64,000 nt of DNA, taken from contig JASDFA010000003.1 in assembly GCA_035772735.1 (NCBI GenBank), forward strand, positions 56,602,501-56,666,500, given 5' to 3'. Of the stretch, positions 34,336 to 44,238 are shown piece by piece. This DNA comes from Datura wrightii (Eukaryota > Streptophyta > Magnoliopsida > Solanales > Solanaceae). A program made the position numbers and the translations under genes. The notes below the pieces were generated by a model, which saw nothing but the letters and a program-made list of their open reading frames with translations, made no database searches and was not told the origin of the DNA. Every line of letters begins with the position of its first letter. Position 1 is the first letter of the stretch.

Positions 34336-35641
34336 TGTTCGCTGCTTTTGGGTATATGGGTGTATAACTACACGCAAGTGCACGTGGTCGAACAAGTAGT
34401 AAAGTGGCTTAAGTAAGCCAAGTATTGATCCCACAGGGACTGGGATGAGGTAACAAATTACTCAAGTGTTACTGTATTGATTCTCAAAATGAAGACAACA
34501 GTGCAACGAAGAGTTTGATATATTTTAATTTCTAATTTTATCCTAAGTCTACAAAGATTATATAATCTGAGTCTGAACTATGAATGTGAGCATGCTGAGG
34601 TTAAATGAACATGTAAGGAAATAAATTATCGATATAATTTGGTTAACTTTTCCTCCGGTTGCTTGTCACGAACTATTGCCAATGGATTAAAACTCTCGTA
34701 TTTAACCCAACTTAAGAACCATGAACCGTCCACCTACATTTCTGTGATTAAACGAAATTCATGTTCTAGCCATACAAACCCGGTTCCTTAATTGACTAAT
34801 ACGACCTTCAGGTATATTTCTATCCTGAAGGTAAATCAATTCTCAATTTTCCCAAACCAAAAAAAGATCATATCCTATTGATTCACAACTTTCCAATTTC
34901 TTGCTCTCTCGAGTGAAACCGGACTTTTTAGATGTACATTAATATAGGCCACACATTAATGCAGTAAGAACAAGAATCAATAGAACAACCATGGAAGAAA
35001 AGATGAACAACCAAATTGATCAACAATCACATTTCAATACAATTGTTCTTAACCTCAGTAAGAAGAGGAATTAGCCACTCATTTGTGGATTAACCATCGT
35101 TAAATGAGTGTTAAACATGCAAGCAATTGAATTCAAGAAGAAGGAGACAGAGAAAAACCCTGATAATTTCGTCCCCTCAACTGCCTGTAACCCACGTTCT
35201 TGCTCCACCAAGTCTGAATATTAAAAATGAACCTAAGTGTTCTATTTATACTGGTGGGGATTTTTCCCGAAATAACAAGCAACGTGTCACGGAGTGTATC
35301 GCGAAGCACTGCCTCTGTGACACGTTGTGTATCGCGGAGCACTGCCTCCGTGACACGGTGTGTATCGCAGAGCACTGCCTCCGTGACACGTTGTTGTTCC
35401 ACCACAGTCCAAATTTTGCATTTTTTCCTTGTTGACATCCGAGTCCAACCCCAATCTCTCCCAACATGCATTTTAGCTTCCCAAAATTATATTTCACCTG
35501 CAAAACAATGCTAATCATGTTGGTTAGTATAAATTCACATTTTATTATCAATCACATGAGAATGTATAAACATTGATAGATAAACAAGGCTAAAATGACA
35601 CCTTTGAGTATCACTTGGGCATATAAATTTGCCCCAGATCA
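34336..35641 (-). repeat. Right (5') LTR of the inverted-LTR element (1306 bp)
   Basis: On the minus strand TGATCTGGGGC...GCAGCGAACA, followed by the PBS. Same length as the left LTR but opposite orientation. It contains the minus-oriented motif array and the TATA box TATAAATAG. Confidence 0.92.
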
Positions 35642-35646
35642 TACAT

Positions 35647-36398
35647 CGGCTTGCACGGATAGGAGTCTGTCTTGTTGACTCAACCTATGGTGGTTTCATT
35701 GTTCAAAATGGGTCAAAATCATCCTTAGTGACCGAAGTTAAAGCTAGACAAGAAGAGGAACCTATTTTGGTAAATTTGAAGGAAGCCGTTCAGAATCAGA
35801 AGGTAGAAGTCTTCTCCAAAGGAGGAGATGGGGTGCTTCGATATCAGGGTCGCTTGTGTGTTTCGAGTGTCGATAATTTGAGAGATTGGATATTGCATGA
35901 GGCTCATGGTTCTAGATACTCTATACATCCAGGTGCCACCAAGTTGTAGTGTGACCTACAAGAAGTCTATTGGTGGAGTGGCATCAAGAAGGACATAGCA
36001 GAGTTTGTGGCTTAGTGTCTGAATTGTCAACAGGTAAAGGTTGAGCATCAAAGACCTGGAGGTATGCTTTAAGATATTATTATCCCTACTTGGAAGTGGG
36101 AAGATATCAATATGGACTTTATTATGGGGTTGCCTCTCACTCGTCGATAGTATGACTCCATTTGGGTCGTTGTGGACCGGTTGACTAAGGTAGCTCATTT
36201 TCTACCAGTCAAAACTACCAATTCAGCGGAGGATTATGCTAAGTTATATATTCGGGAGTTAGTTTGGTTGCATGGAGTGCCATTGTCCATCATATCAGAT
36301 AGAGGTACTCAGTTTTCCTCCCAGTTTTGGAGATCATTTCAGAAGGGACTTGGTACTCAGGTCAAGCTTAGCATAACATTTCACCCGCAAATAGACAG
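35647..36398 (+). pseudogene. Element C integrase, first part
   Basis: Resumes the C frame as RLARIGVCLVDS, then the linker VTEVKARQEEEPILVNL and the HHCC module (SRYSIHPGATKL, stop, VYWWSGIKKDIAEFVA, stop, CLNCQQVKVEH). The core starts INMDFIMGLPLTRR (first catalytic Asp), followed by DRLTKVAHFLPVKTT and SIISDRGTQFSSQFW (second Asp intact). It ends FHPQIDS at 36398, where D is inserted. At least four in-frame stops. Confidence 0.88.
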
Positions 36399-38980
36399 TG
36401 TTATACCCCGTAAAATTCCCGACACCTAAATAACCTATTCGCACGTTGGTTAAGCATATTTGAAGGCCATATGTGCTGGAGAAAGGCTCGGGAAAAGATC
36501 GGACGAGAAACCTGTCGAACCATCGCGGAAGGAGCAGAGGCAGAGCCCCTCCGCGATGGCAGCGTGTCACGGAGGTGAGGCCTCCGCGTTGGCTCCGTGA
36601 CACGTTGGCCTTGTCCAGGCCCAAGTATATAAAGCCCTACTTCGGTTTTAAATGATCAAACCACTTACAAATTTCCAGAAAACAGAGAGCAAACGCAGGA
36701 GAAGGAAAAGGAACGAAGAAATAATATAATTTTCGTCTGATTACGCTGCTAAACGTTGTCCAAACTCAAATTAACTTCAGATACTGAGGTATTTAGTAGC
36801 AGAGAGCATTCCTACGGATTCAGTTTCGTGAAATATGGTCGACGAATCATCGAGCCACCGAGCTAAGGTAAGTGGAATTGCTCTAAATTAATGTATATGT
36901 GTTCCTAGTTGTGAAGTGAATATTTCTCCCTTCTGGACCTCTGAAAAATAGCGAGTTTCCGGCCGTCTTTCGATAAGCCTAAGTTTAGGCTATAAACTAT
37001 ATCGAAGGTGATCTTGCCTTTTAAAATAAAGCTGTATTTAGTATTAATTGACATATTTATGAATGCAGTTGGGAGAAAATAGTTGAAGTACCGGTCGAGC
37101 CTCGTTCGACAGACGAATAGTTCAAGGATAAGGTATGTAAAGCTAGTTTCCTCGGCAAGTTAGTAATCTTGGTACAATACAGTAATTTAAAGGCCAGTAG
37201 AACGTTCAGAAGTCATGTGTTACGCTTATTATGAATGTTGGTATGGTATTAGAAGTATCGAGTTATAATTTGCGCAAAACTTGCTAGCCCGATATAGATC
37301 CTAATACAAGTGTTAGAATCTGCTCAACATGCTTACTATGTGATGTGACACAGAATGTTAGGATATCATTGTATTCAGTTGAAATCCAGTTAGGCAATGT
37401 AATATCGGTAAGACGTCTCAGAAATAGAACGATAAGTTAAAAGCGAAGTTAGAAAGCATATTAGGACTAGCAAATCATGTTACTATAGAAACTCAGTATA
37501 CAACATAGTTTCAGCAGAAAGACTATATCATGTTCAGCATTAGACCTAGTGTAGTCTGGCAGAAGACTATATTTATACATATATACTATTACTAGCCTCA
37601 GCATGTGTTAAGTACGTACATATTACCGTCACTAGCTCAGCATATAGTATATACAAATACTTTACCACTATTAGCTTCAGTATGTGGGACATGCAGATAG
37701 TATTACTAGTTGAGACTGTTGTATTGTTTGGGGTTGGACTACCTAGCATCCATGACCGCCCCAGGGTTGATAGCTGTATCGACTCGTCCGCCAGAGGGCG
37801 AGGATACGTCGCTCTACGGAGTGGCATGCCGTCCCACAGGGGACGAAGATGGGATGCCAGTTTTCCCCATATTGTGCCTTGGTCGGCTTTTACACACCCC
37901 TGTCGAGCGGATACGCCCGGGTGTTGATTCAGGAGTCCTCCGGACTCAGATGCAGTTATAGTCAGGGGCTCAGCGAGCCCAAGTGCATACCCAGGGACCG
38001 GCAGGATGCTTACGGGGTTTATAGGAGATGGGATGACCGGGGTAGGGGTATAGATTCTATGCTGGTTGTACCTCCCGGCTTATGGGGGTCGGGTAAGGTT
38101 TGTGTGTGCTATGTTATGTTATGATATGTTATACCGTGTTACAGTAGATACAAGTAGATCGACAGTAGAATGATAAATCCTCAGGTATGACTCCTACTCC
38201 TTCCAGTATAATTGAGAGAAGGTATGACTTACATTATCAGACAATTAATCTATTTCTTTCTACTTCAGTTTCATCAGTTACATTGTTGTTTTCAGATTTT
38301 TCTTTCAGTTATTGCTTTACATACTCAGTACCAGTGGTACTGACCCGGTAGGGCACTGCATTACTTGCCTTCAGGTACTCATAGACGAGCAGGCGATACT
38401 ACGTGATTCCTGTCAGCGATCGAGTTTTCAGCTCCTGTCATCCGGAGACTGAATTCCAGATGTGTATTTCAGTTTCTTTTGTTGTATAGTACGGGTAGGT
38501 CGGGGCCCTATCCCGATCATTTCTATTGCTATTCCTAGAGGTTTGCTGTCTGCATATATTTCCCTGTGGTCAGATGAGCCGGTCGTGTGAGGCCGTGCAG
38601 TTATTTAGTTGTTAGTACTTCTTTTTTTTTCATGTTGGCCGTGTGGGGCCATAGCTTGACAGTAGTGGTGACCTTGCTGGTCACATAGCTTCCTAATATT
38701 CTATGATTAAGTTACAGATAACTAGACAGCATGGTGGCCTTGTCGGCCCGCATAGGTTTCCCTATATCGACATGTTTCTGGTCAGCTGTTAGTACAGGTA
38801 CAGAAGGCCATAGGCCAATGGGCCGGGGGCTGTGTTTACAGTCGTTATATAGCCCTTTGTTTCCAAAAATGTGAGTTAGAGCCAGCCAGACACCATATGT
38901 GCCAAGGCTTAGCAGTCCAACAGTTCAGGTCCTAGTAGGGCACCAGGTGCCAGTCATACCCCCCAAGGCGGGGCGTGAGA
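36399..38980 (+). repeat. Element D 5' LTR (2582 bp)
   Basis: TGTTATACCCCGTAAAATTC to GGCGGGGCGTGAGA (the last bases decayed from GTGACA). Several small open frames here (for example 37682-37961) are also in the 3' LTR and have no protein-like features. Confidence 0.95.
36521..36633 (+). promoter_or_regulatory. Element D LTR promoter: hairpin-rich block and TATA box
   Basis: CCATCGCGGA pairs with TCCGCGATGG (36520-36559), and CGTGTCACGGAG pairs with CTCCGTGACACG (about 36563-36604), giving two adjacent inverted repeats. A TATA box, TATATAAA, follows at 36626-36633. The 3' LTR carries the same block at 44360-44450 with TATA at 44466-44473. The core GTGTCACGGAGG is the same as in the inverted-LTR element, though the rest of the two LTRs is unrelated. 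Confidence 0.65.
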
Positions 38981-38983
38981 AAC

Positions 38984-38997
38984 TTGGTATCAGAGCA
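38984..38997 (+). other. Element D primer binding site (initiator tRNA-Met)
   Basis: TTGGTATCAGAGCA, three bases after the 5' LTR, a standard plant initiator tRNA-Met PBS. Confidence 0.92.
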
Positions 38998-39193
38998 CGT
39001 CGTATCCCAGGGAGTCTGCAAGCCGTGCTAAGTAGAGTCCTGTCCATGGATGTGTTGTGCACCACATACTATGGGCAGGGGGCTGCAAGGCATGATAGGA
39101 TGGTTGTCTTTTATTCTTATTCAGTCGTGCTGTAGAGCGGTACAATATAGGGTTGAGTCCCTAAAAACTTACTATATTCTTTGGTTACAGATA

Positions 39194-40361
39194 ATGTCAG
39201 ATCAGCGACATCCTATCACAGGCTGGAGTCTAGATATTACAGCAGGGGAAGGCACCAGCAGGATGCCTCACCCTCGTTTAGAAACAGCCCGATCAGAGGG
39301 CACTACAGAGGCATCGTCCCAGCCTTCTCAGCAGTCTCCACCACATCAGGAGCCGCTTGGGGCGACACTACCTTGGGTAGTCCCTATACCGACACCTTTC
39401 GACCAGTTAGTTAGGAGTGCTGTAGTTATGTTAGGACAGATGATGGCTGTTCAGCGTCAGCCAATGCCATCTACAGTTGCGGAGTTATCAGGAGGGCCCG
39501 GTAGTTCGAGGGTCCGAGAGTTCTTAGCCCTGAATCCCCCACAGTTTACAGGTACGGACCGGACAGAGGACCCTCAGGATTTTCTGAATTAAATGCAGAG
39601 GATCTTCAGGGTTATGCATGCCACGCCTACAGAATCAGTTGAATTGGCAGAATTCCGTTACGGGACATCGCCGTGTTATGGTATGAAAGCTGGGAAAGGT
39701 CCCGAGGGAGATATGTTTCCCCTCCCACCTGGTCCAGCTTTTCAAGAGCCTTTCTAGATCACTATTTGCCGTGGGAGATTCGACAGGCTCGGGTAGACCA
39801 GTTTTTGCATCTGGAGCAGGGGGCCATGAGTGTTCGGGAATATTCCTTGCGGTTTGATTCCTTGGCCCGGTATGCACCGGCCTTTGTTGATACCATGGCA
39901 TCCCGAGTACATCGCTTCATTATGGGGTTGAATCCAGAATATGTTGAGACCTGCATTACAGCCACACTGCGAGAGGACATGGACATTGCTCGAGTTCAGG
40001 CATTTGCCCAGAATATTAAGGGCATCAGACAGCGACAATGGGAGATCAGAAGGGTTAATTAGGAACAGCGTCGCCGGGACAGGCCAGTTGAGTTACAGAG
40101 GGAAGCCCGGGGAGGACCCAGGCCACGATTGTTAGACAAGCTGCCCAGGCCCCCGCCTCCGCCACAGTCGCAGGGGGTAGATTTAGCCGCAGGGGGCAGT
40201 CAGAGACTGGTAGAGGCTCGCAGATGGCAGATTCACCAGTACAGAGGAGGGCGGAGCAGAGTAGGTATACCCTACCAATTTGCCCTATATAAAGTCGACG
40301 CCATCCTGGAGCATGCAGATATGGCTCCACTGCGTGTTATATTTGTGGCCAAGAAGGCCAT
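39194..40361 (+). pseudogene. Element D gag
   Basis: Starts MSDQRHPITGWSLD at ATG 39194, the first Met matching the gag start of element B. A Ser/Pro-rich N-terminus runs to FLALNPPQFTGTDRTEDPQD, then TAA at 39590-39592. A one-base loss near 39660 (ttccg-ttacgggac) shifts the frame. The gag core resumes at 39673 (LDHYLPWEIRQARVDQFLHL, VREYSLRFDSLARYAPAF, IMGLNPEYVETCITATL) until TAG at 40060-40062, where element B has CAG. Another shift precedes the CCHC knuckle CYICGQEGHLMKDC (40335-40373), which is in the protease frame. Confidence 0.9.
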
Positions 40362-41180
40362 TTGATGAAAGATTGCCCAGCCAGAGGTCGAGAGGACCTG
40401 GATAGACAGGATAGGGTATCTGCGGGGTCACGAGCCACAGCATCCTCGGCAGGGCGCAGGCCCTCAGTTTCAGCAGGCAAGGGTCGGGGCAGATCAGAGA
40501 CCTCCAATACAGGTGCGGGTCCAAGCCGCACATATGCCTTACCAGGGAGGCAAGATTCAGAAGCGTCACCTGATGTTGTGACAGGTATGCTAACTATCTG
40601 CTCACACCCTGCCTATGTGTTGATTGATCCAGGGTCTACTTTGTCCTACATTACTCCATTTGTGGCACGAAAGTTTAGTATTGCACCAGAATCATTGCAG
40701 CAGCCCTTCTTAGTATCCACGCCCGTCGGTGACTCTATCACAGCTAGCCGAATCTACCGCGGGTGTACAGTAGAGGTTGCTGACCGTCAGACCACAGTAG
40801 ATCTGGTCGAGTTAGAAATGATAGATTTCGATGCCATAATGGGTATGGATTGGTTAGTACCGTGTTTTGCCAACGTTGAATGTTGGACCAAGACGGTCCG
40901 ATTCCACTTCCCAGGAGAAGCAGTGCGAGAATGGAAGGGCAGCACCGCTACGCCAAAAGGTAGGTTTATTTCCTACCTTCAGGCGAGAAAGTGGATATCT
41001 AAGGGATGTATTTACCATCTGGTCAGAGTCCAGGATGTCCAAGCAGAACCTCCGACACTCCAATCTGTTCCGGTAGTGAATGAATTCCCTGATGTGTTCC
41101 CAAACGAGTTACCTGGTATTCCCCCAGAAAGGGAAATAGACTTTGCTATTGACTTGTTACCAGGCACTCAGCCGATATCG
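40362..41180 (+). pseudogene. Element D zinc-knuckle end and aspartic protease
   Basis: Part of a 384-codon open segment (to 41513). After the knuckle and a Ser/Arg-rich spacer comes the protease with VLIDPGSTLSYITP (about 40617-40658, catalytic Asp present), the RIYRGCTVEV strand and IMGMDWLVPCFANV (about 40839). This part is free of stops. It continues without a break into RT via the linker VVNEFPDVFPNELPGIPPER, typical of chromoviruses. Confidence 0.9.
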
Positions 41181-42527
41181 ATTCCTCCTTACCGCATGGC
41201 TCCTGCAGAACTCAGAGAATTAAAGGAGCAGTTGAAAGATTTATTGGATAAAGGTTTCATCAGGCTGAGTACTTCACCGTGGGGTGCGCCAGTTTTATTT
41301 GTGAGGAAGAAAGATGGCTCGCTCCGAATGTGCATAGATTATCGGCAGTTAAACAAAGTTACAGTAAAGAACAAGTACCCGCTCCCCAGAATTGATGACT
41401 TATTTGATCAGTTGCAGGGAGCCAGATACTTTTCTAAGATTGACTTGCGGTCCGGATATCACCAGGTCCGAGTACGTGAGAGAGATATTCCTAAGACAAC
41501 GTTCAGGACCTGATATGGACATTTTGAATTTCTAGTTATGTCCTTTGGTTTAACGAATGCCCCGGCAGTCTTCATGGACCTAATGAACAGTATTTTCAGA
41601 CCTTTCCTGGACTTGTTCGTGATAGTATTCATTGATGACATTCTGGTGTATTCTCGCTCTGAAGCACATCACCGGACTCATTTGCGGACAGTGCTCCAGA
41701 TTCTCAGGGACCGTCAGCTGTATGCTAAATTTTCTAAGTGTGAATTATGGCTTAACTCAGTGGCCTTTTTAGGGCATATCGTCTCAGATGCTGGTATACA
41801 AGTTGACAAACAGAAAATAGAAGCAGTTAAGTCATGGCCTAGGCCTACCATTCCGACTGAAGTTCGTAGCTTTCTGGGGTTGGAAGGATATTACAGGAGA
41901 TTCGTTGAAGGGTTTTCGACCATTGCAGCACCTCTAACTAAATTGATACAGAAAGCAGCAAAATTTCAGTGGACAGAGGCATGCGAGCAGAGCTTCCAGG
42001 AACTGAAAGACAGATTAACCTCCACCCCAGTACTGGCATTGCTGGAAGGCACAGAAGGTTATTCAGTCTATTGCGACGCGTCAGGTGTCGGGTTAGGTTG
42101 TGTGTTGATGCAGCATGGTAAAGTAATTGCTTATGCTTCCAGACAGCTGAGGAAACACGAAAAGAATTACCCTACCCACGACCTGGAATTGGCCGCAGTA
42201 ATTCACGCCTTGAAGATGTGGAGGCATTACCTGTACGGCGTCCATGTTGATATTTACAAAGATCACAAGAGCCTACAGTACATCTTCACTCAGAGGGGGT
42301 TGAATCTACGGCAATGCCGCTGGTTGGAGTTGTTAAAGGATTATGATGTGAATATTCTATATCACCCCGGAAGAGCTAATGTTGTAGCAGATGCCCTGAG
42401 CCGTAAATCAATGGGGAGTTTGGTGTATTTACGACCTGAGAAGCAGAAATTAGCCAAAGAAATTCATCAGTTAGCCGATTTAGCCGTTCGAGTAATGGAA
42501 ACAGAAAATAACGGAGCGGTAATTTAG
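41181..42527 (+). pseudogene. Element D reverse transcriptase and RNase H
   Basis: RT: STSPWGAPVLFVRKKDGSLR, YRQLNKVTVKNKYPLPRIDD, FSKIDLRSGYHQVRVRERDI, then TGA at 41511 inside the conserved F(R/K)TRYGH block. It resumes in the same frame with FEFLVMSFGLTNAPAVFMDL and the catalytic FIDDILVYS at about 41629-41655, both Asp present. RNase H: VYCDASGVGLGCVLMQHGKV, HDLELAAVIHALKMW, IYKDHKSLQYIF, YHPGRANVVADALSRKS. A TAG at 42525 replaces the CAG seen in element B. Only two stops lie in the whole RT/RNase H part. Confidence 0.93.
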
Positions 42528-43976
42528 AATTCTGTTGTGTCATCATTAGTTACAGAGGTAAAAAAACGACAGTACGAGGACCCTGATTTAGTTCAGCTCA
42601 GAGATAGAATTCAGAAAGGTAAGGAGTCAGACTTCCAGATAACTGAGGATGATGTGCTACGTTGTAAGGGCCGCCTCTGTGTCCCGAATGTTTCAGGGCT
42701 TCGCGGGTGGATCATGCATGAGGTACATTACGCTCGCTATTCCCTCCATCCAGGAGCGACGAAAATGTACCACGGCATCAGAGACATCTACTGGTGGCCA
42801 AGTATGAAAGCTGAGATAGCTGAATTTGTATCTAGATGTTCTAACTGCCAGCAGGTGAAAGCAGAGCACCAGAAACTGGGTGGTTTGACGCAAGATATAA
42901 CGGTGCCTATGTGGAAATGGGAAGCAATAAACATGGATTTTGTAACAGGGTTACCCCGTACCAGACACAGATATGATTCCATTTGGGTAATAGTAGACAG
43001 GCTGACAAAATCAGTTCATTTCCTGCCAGTGAAGGCTACCTTCTCAGCTGAGGATTATGCCGAATTATATATCAGAGAAATAGTTAGATTGCATGGGGTT
43101 CCGGTATCCATTATTTCAGATAGGGGAGCTCAGTTCACAGCTAGATTTTGGCAGTCGTTCCAGAAGGGTTTGGGAACGCAGATCAATTTGAGCACAGCAT
43201 TCCACCCTCAGACAGATGGGCAGGCTGAGCGGACTATCCAAACGCTCGAAGATATGTTGCGAGCATGTGTACTAGATTTTGGGGGTAGCTGGGATGAGCA
43301 TCTTTCGTTGATTGAATTTGCTTATAATAATAGCTATCATTCAGCCATCCAGATGGCGCCTTTCGAGGCATTATACGAGCGAAAATGTAGATCACCGGTG
43401 GGCTGGTTTGAAGTGGGGGAATCAGCATTGGTTGGCCCAGACATTGTTCGGCAGTCAGAGGAAAAGATAAAGCTTATCCGAGAACGTTTACTGACTGCTC
43501 AGAGCCGCCAGAAGTCTTGTGCAGATATGCAGTGCAGAAATCTAGAATTTGCGGTAAATGACTGGGTATATCTGAAAGTATCTCCGATGAAAGGGGTAAT
43601 GAGATTCGGCAAGAAAGGCAAGCTTAGCCCGAGATTCATTGGGCCATATCAGATTCGGTGAAGAATAGGCCTAGTTGCATACGAATTGAACTTGCCTCCG
43701 GAGTTAGCATCTGTTCACCCAGTATTCCATGTCTCTATGTTAAGGAAGTTCGTAGGGGACCCTTCTACAGTAGTTCCAGTTTAGGATGTCCAGGTCACAG
43801 AAGAGTTAGCATATGAAGAGGTTCCCGTAGCTATCTTAGACAGACAGATTCGCAGGTTGAGGACTAAAGATGTTGCATCTGTCAAAGTATTGTGGCGTAA
43901 CAGGAACCGTGAGGAAATGATGTGGGAAGCTGAAGAAGTTATGAAAGCCAGATACCCTCACCTATTTCAGGCCTAG
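42528..43976 (+). pseudogene. Element D integrase and chromodomain
   Basis: One open run of 378 codons to 43661. HHCC module: RYSLHPGATKMYHGIRDIYW and CSNCQQVK (about 42739-42860). DDE core: INMDFVTGLP, VSIISDRGAQFTARFW, FHPQTDGQAERTIQTL, all three acidic residues present. The GPY/F module FIGPYQIR ends at TGA 43659, where element B has CGA. The frame continues through FHVSMLRKFVGDP, TAG at about 43782, and the chromodomain LDRQIRRLRTKDVASVKVLW ... MMWEAEEVMKARYPHLFQA, with final TAG at 43974-43976. The chromodomain aromatic residues (W, W, Y) are kept. Confidence 0.93.
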
Positions 43977-44222
43977 TCAGGCGACAGGTATGTCCGTATT
44001 ATTACTTATGCAGTACCTTATAGTTGTATGTGTGTGAATGAGAAAGATTGACACTTCGTTATCCAGTGGATCCTAAAATATTACGTGCAGTGCCTGTGTT
44101 GGACCTTTCTGCATTTCAGGTTTTTGCTATAGTCTATATTACAGGGGAAACTCTGCCAAAATTTTTCTAGAAAGCAAGCAAGTAGTCCTCTAGATAACAG
44201 TGTACATTCGAGGACGAATGTT
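43977..44222 (+). other. Element D 3' untranslated region
   Basis: Non-coding, ending in the phrase acattcgaggacgaatgttc that precedes the PPT in several elements here. Confidence 0.7.
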
Positions 44223-44238
44223 CTTAAGGGGGGGAGAA
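44223..44238 (+). other. Element D polypurine tract
   Basis: CTTAAGGGGGGGAGAA immediately before the U3 start TGTTATACTCC. Confidence 0.92.

Larger units (their letters stand above)
32163..35641 (-). mobile_element. LTR element with mutually inverted LTRs
   Basis: A 3479-bp insertion flanked by tacat (32158-32162 and 35642-35646), restoring the C frame KDVH-RLAR when removed. Both ends are U3 ends: left TGATCTTGGGC, right, on the opposite strand, TGATCTGGGGC. Each LTR is exactly 1306 bp; the left is plus-oriented, the right minus-oriented. An 867-bp interior (33469-34335) carries a tRNA-Asp-type PBS beside the right LTR, a microsatellite and a small gag-like ORF, all reading leftward. No PPT is visible at the left interior end. 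No pol, so non-autonomous. Direct LTRs would be expected. Confidence 0.9.

Noticed and set aside
35127..35551. Overlapping open frames on both strands of the right LTR, rich in repeated Ser/Val/Thr/Arg words
   Set aside because: They are produced by the tandem GTGTCACGGAGG array being a near-multiple of three in length; both strands are open and neither has protein-like features.
32163..35641. Assembly artefact as explanation of the inverted LTRs
   Set aside because: The exact 5-bp duplication, U3 tips at both outer ends, equal LTR lengths and base differences between the arms fit a real insertion better; long reads would still be decisive.
36521..36607. CRISPR-like or regulatory-RNA reading of the regularly spaced palindromes in LTRs
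   Set aside because: Eukaryotic retrotransposon context, position upstream of TATA and no unique spacers; an LTR enhancer block explains it.
37573..38124. Open frames in the D LTRs that look conserved because they occur twice
   Set aside because: Conservation is simply LTR duplication; composition and both-strand openness argue against coding.
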